Source: an uncultured Pelagibacteraceae bacterium | Lineage (GTDB): Bacteria; Pseudomonadota; Alphaproteobacteria; Pelagibacterales; AG-422-B15 | DNA: 49,610 nucleotides | Direction: 5' to 3' | Assembly (NCBI GenBank): GCA_902521655.1 | Contig: CABYSM010000007.1 | Coordinates: 1-49,610 of the forward strand | Shown: piece after piece, positions 45,121-49,610 of the stretch | Position numbering within the stretch: position 1 is the stretch's first letter | Layout: every line of letters begins with the position of its first letter | The notes under the pieces: model-generated | Database searches by the model: none | Told to the model about the DNA's origin: nothing | What the model saw: only the letters and a program-made list of their open reading frames with translations | Made by a program: the position numbers and the translations under genes

Positions 45121-46380
45121 ATGCAGAAAATTGTTATAAATGGAGGACAACCTCTAAGGGGTGTGATTCCTGTTAGTGGTTCAAAGAATGCTGCTCTACC
45201 CATTATGGCTGCTAGTATTTTAACTAATGAAAAATTAGAACTTTCAAATGTTCCGGATCTTGTTGATGTAAAAACAATGAGTTTGGTTTTATCATCTCTT
45301 GGAGTTAATGTCGCAAAAAGTGAAAGTAATAAAAATTCTATTACACTTCAATATTCAGATACGGAAAAAACTATTGCTGAATACGATTTAGTGAGAAAGA
45401 TGCGAGCAAGTATATTAGTGCTAGGACCTTTACTTGCAAGAAAGCGTGAGGCGAGCGTATCACTTCCTGGAGGTTGCGCTATAGGTGCTCGACCAATCGA
45501 TATTCATATAGACGCACTCACAAAACTCGGCGCAACTTTTGAATTGGAAAAAGGATATATTCAATGTAGCGCACCTAAAGGACTGACTGGAAATAAGATC
45601 GAACTTCCTAAAGTATCTGTTGGCGCTACTGAAAATATTGTTATGGCAGCGTCATTAGCAAGTGGTGAAACTGAAATTTTCAATATCGCTTTAGAGCCTG
45701 AGGTGATTGATTTAATTAATTGTTTAAATGCTATGGGAGCAAAAATTGAACTTGGTGACAATAGGTCTGTCTTGATTCAAGGGGTAACAACTTTGAATGG
45801 CACAAATTATTCTATTATTCCTGATCGTATCGAGGCAGTTACTTATATCATAGCTGGAGCACTAGCAGGAGATGGGCTTAAGATAGAAAATTTAAACATT
45901 GAACACATTAGTAATGTTTTAGAGACTTTAAAAACATTACTAGTTGATATAATTTTTGATGAAAATAGTGTAACAGTAAATAAATCTAAGATTAGTGAAG
46001 GTATTGAAATTCAAACAAAGGAATATCCTGGCTTCCCAACAGACGTTCAAGCTCAAATGATGGTTTTAATGTCTATGGCTAAAACTAAGTCAGTCATAGA
46101 CGAGAACATATTTGAAAATAGATTCATGCATGTACCTGAATTGAATAGAATGGGAGCAAATATTGAAATTAATGGCAAAAGAGCAATTATTAATCCCTGC
46201 TCAGGATTTAGAGGAGCTCCAGTTATGGCAACTGATCTAAGAGCTTCTGTAAGTTTAATTTTAGCGGGATTAGCAGCTGAAGGTGAAACAACCCTAAATC
46301 GTATCTATCACTTGGATAGAGGGTATGAACAAATTGAGGTAAAATTAGAAGCATGTGGAGCAGAGATTAAGCGGGTTTAA
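45121..46380 (+). CDS. murA: UDP-N-acetylglucosamine 1-carboxyvinyltransferase
   Basis: 419 residues, normal length. Substrate Lys22-Asn23 (GSKNAALPIMA), catalytic Cys119 in PGGCAIGARP, and YPGFPTDVQAQMM, TDLRASVSLILAGLAAEG and YHLDRGYE. Catalyses the first committed step of peptidoglycan synthesis in the cytoplasm. Cys119 is the residue fosfomycin attacks, so the enzyme is predicted to be sensitive. Confidence 0.98.
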   Translation: MQKIVINGGQPLRGVIPVSGSKNAALPIMAASILTNEKLELSNVPDLVDVKTMSLVLSSLGVNVAKSESNKNSITLQYSDTEKTIAEYDLVRKMRASILVLGPLLARKREASVSLPGGCAIGARPIDIHIDALTKLGATFELEKGYIQCSAPKGLTGNKIELPKVSVGATENIVMAASLASGETEIFNIALEPEVIDLINCLNAMGAKIELGDNRSVLIQGVTTLNGTNYSIIPDRIEAVTYIIAGALAGDGLKIENLNIEHISNVLETLKTLLVDIIFDENSVTVNKSKISEGIEIQTKEYPGFPTDVQAQMMVLMSMAKTKSVIDENIFENRFMHVPELNRMGANIEINGKRAIINPCSGFRGAPVMATDLRASVSLILAGLAAEGETTLNRIYHLDRGYEQIEVKLEACGAEIKRV

Positions 46381-46385
46381 AAAAT

Positions 46386-46808
46386 ATGAATTTGAATGCA
46401 ATCGATACTGATGAATTAAAAATTATTGGGACAATATTGCAGGACGGACTCATTGAAGTAAGTGATATTAAATACCTGCCTTCAATAAGATCATTTTTTC
46501 TAATGATTACACGATTTATGTGGGAAGAAAAAATTGTAAATAAAGTCAATCAGCGTATTAAGGCTGTTCTTTGCTTTGAGGATGTCATATCAGTTTATTC
46601 AAAAAATATCGATCAATTGAATAAATCAAAGAAATTAGAACTTTTGACTTTTAACTATTATCCCAATAATTCAAAAAATATTGAAATTGAATTGCTTTTC
46701 AAAAATGATGCAATTATAAAACTCGAAACTGAAATTATTCGGTGTAAATTAGATGATCAAGGAAACCCTTGGGGCACAGAAAAACAAGTAAATGAAAAAA
46801 ATAATTAA
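46386..46808 (+). CDS. DUF2948 family protein
   Basis: 140 residues, soluble. LNAIDTDELKIIGTILQDGL, then VSDIKYLPSIRSFFLMITRF and a closing segment CKLDDQGNPWGTEKQV. Its place between murA and hisD is that of the alphaproteobacterial DUF2948 family, which has no known role. It overlaps the hisD start by 17 bases. Confidence 0.82.
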   Translation: MNLNAIDTDELKIIGTILQDGLIEVSDIKYLPSIRSFFLMITRFMWEEKIVNKVNQRIKAVLCFEDVISVYSKNIDQLNKSKKLELLTFNYYPNNSKNIEIELLFKNDAIIKLETEIIRCKLDDQGNPWGTEKQVNEKNN

Positions 46809-48087
46809 TACAAGCAATTCAGGCTTTCCACAGGAATTTGAAGATTTATTGAATACCAATAGGTCAGATGACAAAGATGTAAAAGATGTTGTAGCTAAAA
46901 TAATTAATGATGTAAGAACCAAAGGTGATGATGCTTTAATAGAGTATACCAATCAACTTGATCGCAATGAACTTTCAAAATCAAACTTTATTTTAGATGA
47001 AACTGTAATCAACAATCAGACAGATAAATTGCCTGAAAAGATATGTAAGGCAATTCAAACAGCAGCAGATCGAGTTAGGGCATACCATGAAAAACAATTA
47101 CCACAGGATCTAAGTTTTAATGACGATCTAAAATCTACTCTTGGATATATGTGGAAACCTTTGGAAACAGCAGGGATTTATGTACCGGGTGGAACAGCAA
47201 GCTACCCCAGTACAGTTATTATGAATGCAATACCTGCTATGGTTGCAGGCGTAAAAGACATAGTAATGACCACGCCATTAACTGACGGACAGATTAATCC
47301 ATCAGTTTTATATACTGCAAAAATTGTTGGTATTAAAAAAATATATTGCATGGGTGGCTCTCAAGCAGTCGCAGCAATGGCATATGGAACTGAAAGCGTG
47401 GCACCTGTAAATAAAATCGTTGGACCTGGTAATATTTACGTCGCTGAAGCAAAACGGCAAGTCTCAGGATTTGTCGGAATTGATATGTTTGCAGGACCTT
47501 CTGAAATAGTCGTAATTTCTGACCAGAATAGTGACCCAAAAATTATTTCTGCTGATCTGATCGCCCAATCTGAACATGATAAAAGTGCTCAAAGCATTCT
47601 AATTACCACTGATCAGGCATTAGCTGAAGCGGTTGAAAAAGAAGTGCCTAGTCAATTAGAGTCTCTTCCAAGAAAAGAAATTGCGTCAGCAAGCTGGGAT
47701 TCAAACGGTAAAATCATAGTTGTACGTGATCTTAAAGAGGCTTTTGATATCTCAAACCAATTAGCCCCTGAACACCTCGAGCTTGCTATTGATAATGCAA
47801 GAGATTTTCTTAAATATATTGTTAATGCAGGTGCAGTATTCCTCGGTAGGAATACACCCGAAGCATTAGGTGACTATGTTGCTGGTCCAAGCCATGTATT
47901 GCCTACATCAAGGAGTGCAAAATTTTCATCAGGACTGTCAGTATTTGACTTTCTAAAGAAAATATCGCTTGTTGAATTTACAAAAGAAGGTATTGAAGAA
48001 ATTGGAAATAGTGCTATGACAATCGCTGATAATGAAGGTCTTGACGGACATTCAAGGTCAATAGAATATAGGCTTACAAAAAAATAA
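46792..48087 (+). CDS. hisD: Histidinol dehydrogenase
   Basis: 431 residues, normal length. PLETAGIYVPGGTASYPSTV, VGPGNIYVAEAKRQVSGFVG and DMFAGPSEIVV bind NAD and substrate. Zinc and catalytic residues lie in SEHDKSAQS, APEHLELA and GPSHVLPTS. Catalyses the last two steps of histidine synthesis. Start set by the ATG at 46792 that overlaps DUF2948. Confidence 0.98.
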   Translation: MKKIINTSNSGFPQEFEDLLNTNRSDDKDVKDVVAKIINDVRTKGDDALIEYTNQLDRNELSKSNFILDETVINNQTDKLPEKICKAIQTAADRVRAYHEKQLPQDLSFNDDLKSTLGYMWKPLETAGIYVPGGTASYPSTVIMNAIPAMVAGVKDIVMTTPLTDGQINPSVLYTAKIVGIKKIYCMGGSQAVAAMAYGTESVAPVNKIVGPGNIYVAEAKRQVSGFVGIDMFAGPSEIVVISDQNSDPKIISADLIAQSEHDKSAQSILITTDQALAEAVEKEVPSQLESLPRKEIASASWDSNGKIIVVRDLKEAFDISNQLAPEHLELAIDNARDFLKYIVNAGAVFLGRNTPEALGDYVAGPSHVLPTSRSAKFSSGLSVFDFLKKISLVEFTKEGIEEIGNSAMTIADNEGLDGHSRSIEYRLTKK

Positions 48088-48090
48088 TTT

Positions 48091-48309
48091 ATGTCAAAAG
48101 AAGAGATTTTAGAATTTAAAGGTAAAGTTACTGATATACTTCCAAATGCAATGTTTAAAGTTGCACTTGAAAATGGGCATGAAGTTCTGGCGCATACAGC
48201 TGGTAGAATGAGAAAAAATAGAATTAGAGTCTTAGCAGGTGACGAAGTTCTTGTTCAGATCACACCTTACGACCTTACTAAAGGTAGAATAATATTTAGA
48301 TATAAATAA
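48091..48309 (+). CDS. infA: Translation initiation factor IF-1
   Basis: 72 residues, the exact family length, one S1/OB fold: [20 protein letters not shown], then [20 protein letters not shown] and [13 protein letters not shown]. It binds the ribosomal A site during initiation. Three bases after hisD. Typical infA-maf order for Alphaproteobacteria. Confidence 0.99.
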   Translation: MSKEEILEFKGKVTDILPNAMFKVALENGHEVLAHTAGRMRKNRIRVLAGDEVLVQITPYDLTKGRIIFRYK

Positions 48310-48322
48310 CCAAGAGAATATA

Positions 48323-48895
48323 TTGAAATTTATTTTAGGCAGCTCATCTCCTAGAAGATTAGAATTGCTATCAATTCTTGGGATTAAACCCGATGAAATA
48401 ATCTCACCAAATATTGACGAGACGATCAACAAAAAGGAATTGCCCTTAGATTACTGTAAACGAATAGCTACTCAAAAGATGAAGCACTTTGATGGGAAGC
48501 ATGAAAATGCTTTGATTCTTACGGCAGATACTATTGCCTATAGTGGAAGAAGGATAATTGATAAAACAAATGATGAAGTTATTGCTAGGAAAAATCTCAA
48601 TAAATTATCGGGTCGGAGACATCGCGTTTCAACCGTATTGTGCCTACGAGATACTAAGAATAAAGTTATAAGTAGGAGCGTCACAACCACAGTCAATTTT
48701 AAACTACTTAATAAAAAAGATATTGATAATTACATCAAAACAAATGAATGGAAAAATGTTGCAGGATCATACAAAATTCAGGGCTTTGCTGAAGTTTTTA
48801 TCAAGTCAATAAACGGCTCGTATTCAAATGTAGTTGGATTACCATTGTTTCAAACTAATAACTTATTGGGTTCGGTTGGTTTAATTAAATCATGA
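48323..48895 (+). CDS. maf: Maf-like nucleotide pyrophosphatase
   Basis: 190 residues from a TTG start, the only start that includes the essential N-terminal strand MKFILGSSSPRRLELLSILG. Also ILTADTIAY, LNKLSGRRHRVSTVLCLRD and AGSYKIQGFAEVFIKSINGS. Maf proteins hydrolyse modified or canonical NTPs (dTTP/UTP group or m7GTP group); subgroup not settled. It overlaps the next gene by four bases (ATGA). Confidence 0.93.
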   Translation: MKFILGSSSPRRLELLSILGIKPDEIISPNIDETINKKELPLDYCKRIATQKMKHFDGKHENALILTADTIAYSGRRIIDKTNDEVIARKNLNKLSGRRHRVSTVLCLRDTKNKVISRSVTTTVNFKLLNKKDIDNYIKTNEWKNVAGSYKIQGFAEVFIKSINGSYSNVVGLPLFQTNNLLGSVGLIKS

Positions 48896-49248
48896 GAGAA
48901 TTAATTTTTATTTACAATGCAAAAAGTGGCATTTTCAATGCCCTCATAGATTGGGGTCATAAAATAATTTCACCAAGTACGTATGAATGTCATTTGTGCT
49001 CTATCACATATAACAATCGAGGTAAGGAAAAGATTTGGGGCAATTATCTTAAGTCGCTAAAAATAAATAGCAGATTTTATTACATTGACCATCTCGAAGA
49101 CTTAGAGTTTGTACCTAAGCAAATCAATCTACCATGCATTTATATTAAAAATGATGATAATTATCAGCTTATGATTGATGCTGATGAATTAAATTCATTA
49201 AAAAGTGTGCAGGATTTGATAAGCAGACTAAATGAAAAGCTTAATTAA
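48892..49248 (+). CDS. Conserved unknown protein with C-x2-C motif
   Basis: 118 residues, soluble. The start RELIFIYNAKSGIFNALIDW is followed by PSTYECHLCSITYNN, the two Cys being suited to metal or disulfide. Later PCIYIKNDDNYQLMIDADEL. I recognise this pattern from unassigned proteins in several phyla but know no function. Most Alphaproteobacteria have rng and yacG here, between maf and tRNA-Phe; they are absent. It may be part of the infA-maf operon by its ATGA overlap. Confidence 0.65.
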   Translation: MRELIFIYNAKSGIFNALIDWGHKIISPSTYECHLCSITYNNRGKEKIWGNYLKSLKINSRFYYIDHLEDLEFVPKQINLPCIYIKNDDNYQLMIDADELNSLKSVQDLISRLNEKLN

Positions 49249-49317
49249 TTAGCAATAAGAATATTTTCTTTGCACGAATACTTCTTATAGAATAAAAGAC
49301 TTACATTACTAACATGA

Positions 49318-49393
49318 GGCTCGATAGCTCAGTTGGTAGAGCAAAGGACTGAAAATCCTTGTGTCGGTGGTTCAAATCCACCTCGAGCCACCA
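49318..49393 (+). tRNA. tRNA-Phe (anticodon GAA)
   Basis: 76 bases with full cloverleaf: acceptor GGCTCGA/TCGAGCC, anticodon stem AAGGA/TCCTT with loop CTGAAAA, T-arm GGTGG-TTCAAAT-CCACC, encoded CCA. The 69 bases upstream show no convincing promoter. Five bases separate it from tRNA-His. Confidence 0.97.
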
Positions 49394-49398
49394 CTTAT

Positions 49399-49475
49399 GC
49401 AGCTGTAGCTCAGTTGGTTAGAGCGCCTGGTTGTGGACCAGGAGGTCGGTAGTTCAAGTCTACCCAGCTGTACCA
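49399..49475 (+). tRNA. tRNA-His (anticodon GTG), no G-1, A73
   Basis: 77 bases: acceptor GCAGCTG/CAGCTGT (first pair G-T), anticodon stem CCTGG/CCAGG with loop TTGTGGA, T-arm GGTAG-TTCAAGT-CTACC, encoded CCA. The base before the acceptor is T, and position 73 is A, so there is no encoded G-1:C73 pair. This is the form known from most Alphaproteobacteria, with a matching histidyl-tRNA synthetase. Confidence 0.95.
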
Positions 49476-49609
49476 AATAATGATTTTTTTACGGGAAGAG
49501 TGAGTACGATCAAAAAGAGCAGGATCATTACAAATCCGAAAAGTAAATAAAGAAATCCAAACTCACCGCTTATTTCATAGCTTCTAGAAATTAGGATTAG
49601 GGCTATTGG
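49460..49609 (-). CDS. 3' end of a membrane transporter gene, possibly MFS (5' end outside window)
   Basis: On the minus strand a frame open from the window edge encodes about 49 residues: a linker SRSYEISGEFGF, one long hydrophobic helix (LYLLFGFVMILLFLIVLTLP) and a short basic tail KKSLFGTAG. A closing helix plus short tail is usual for MFS transporters, but the piece is too short to prove it. The TAG stop is inside the 3' part of tRNA-His on the other strand, a 16-base overlap. Confidence 0.45.
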   Translation of the reverse strand, partial: PIALILISRSYEISGEFGFLYLLFGFVMILLFLIVLTLPVKKSLFGTAG

Positions 49610-49610
49610 C

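Overview
The window is AT-rich, densely packed chromosomal DNA that looks like a small-genome marine alphaproteobacterium. Three things point that way: a dcd-murA-DUF2948-hisD-infA-maf block, a tRNA-His that lacks the extra G-1 and carries A73 (typical of most Alphaproteobacteria), and short intergenic gaps with many stop/start overlaps. I cannot fix the genus; SAR116-like or AEGEAN-169/HIMB59-like lineages are guesses.

Layout. (1) 1-8607: the 3' part of a giant VCBS-repeat surface protein, then three adaptor-type genes: a small HlyD-like protein, a GAF domain fused to an HlyD-like adaptor, and a PqqD-like/M50 protease/HlyD-like fusion. This looks like a dedicated adhesin export or processing operon whose 5' part lies outside the window. 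(2) 8604-19604: a full urea module. ureDABCEFG runs on the minus strand and urtABCDE on the plus strand, divergent around a short control region with a perfect dyad. The transporter imports urea and the nickel urease hydrolyses it. (3) 19596-26123, minus strand: oligopeptidase B, a tRNA-Thr with an odd T-loop, sucD and sucC (sucC broken by one extra base in a G9 run), an NTF2-like protein and gamma-glutamyltransferase. (4) 26301-32541, plus strand: small unknown genes, then a tight four-gene operon of a TerB-like protein, two coiled-coil membrane proteins and a pentameric ligand-gated ion channel. This is the most unusual system here. (5) 32563-34217, minus strand: PrsW-like protease, lipoprotein and secreted nuclease. 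(6) 34292-40581: TypA/BipA, a DUF3604 protein, an ABC-2 exporter pair and beta-carbonic anhydrase. (7) 40692-44179: Rieske oxygenase, M20D amidohydrolase and a DoeA-like M24 hydrolase, a probable small-molecule catabolic operon. (8) 44279-49248: two small charged proteins, then dcd, murA, DUF2948, hisD, infA, maf and a conserved unknown. (9) 49318-49609: tRNA-Phe, tRNA-His, and the 3' end of a convergent membrane-protein gene that runs into tRNA-His.

By theme, the window joins nitrogen scavenging (urea uptake and hydrolysis), peptide and glutathione breakdown, a surface-adhesin system, and a possible stress- or ligand-sensing membrane complex built around an ion channel. All functional statements rest on motifs and gene order read by eye; no database search was run.
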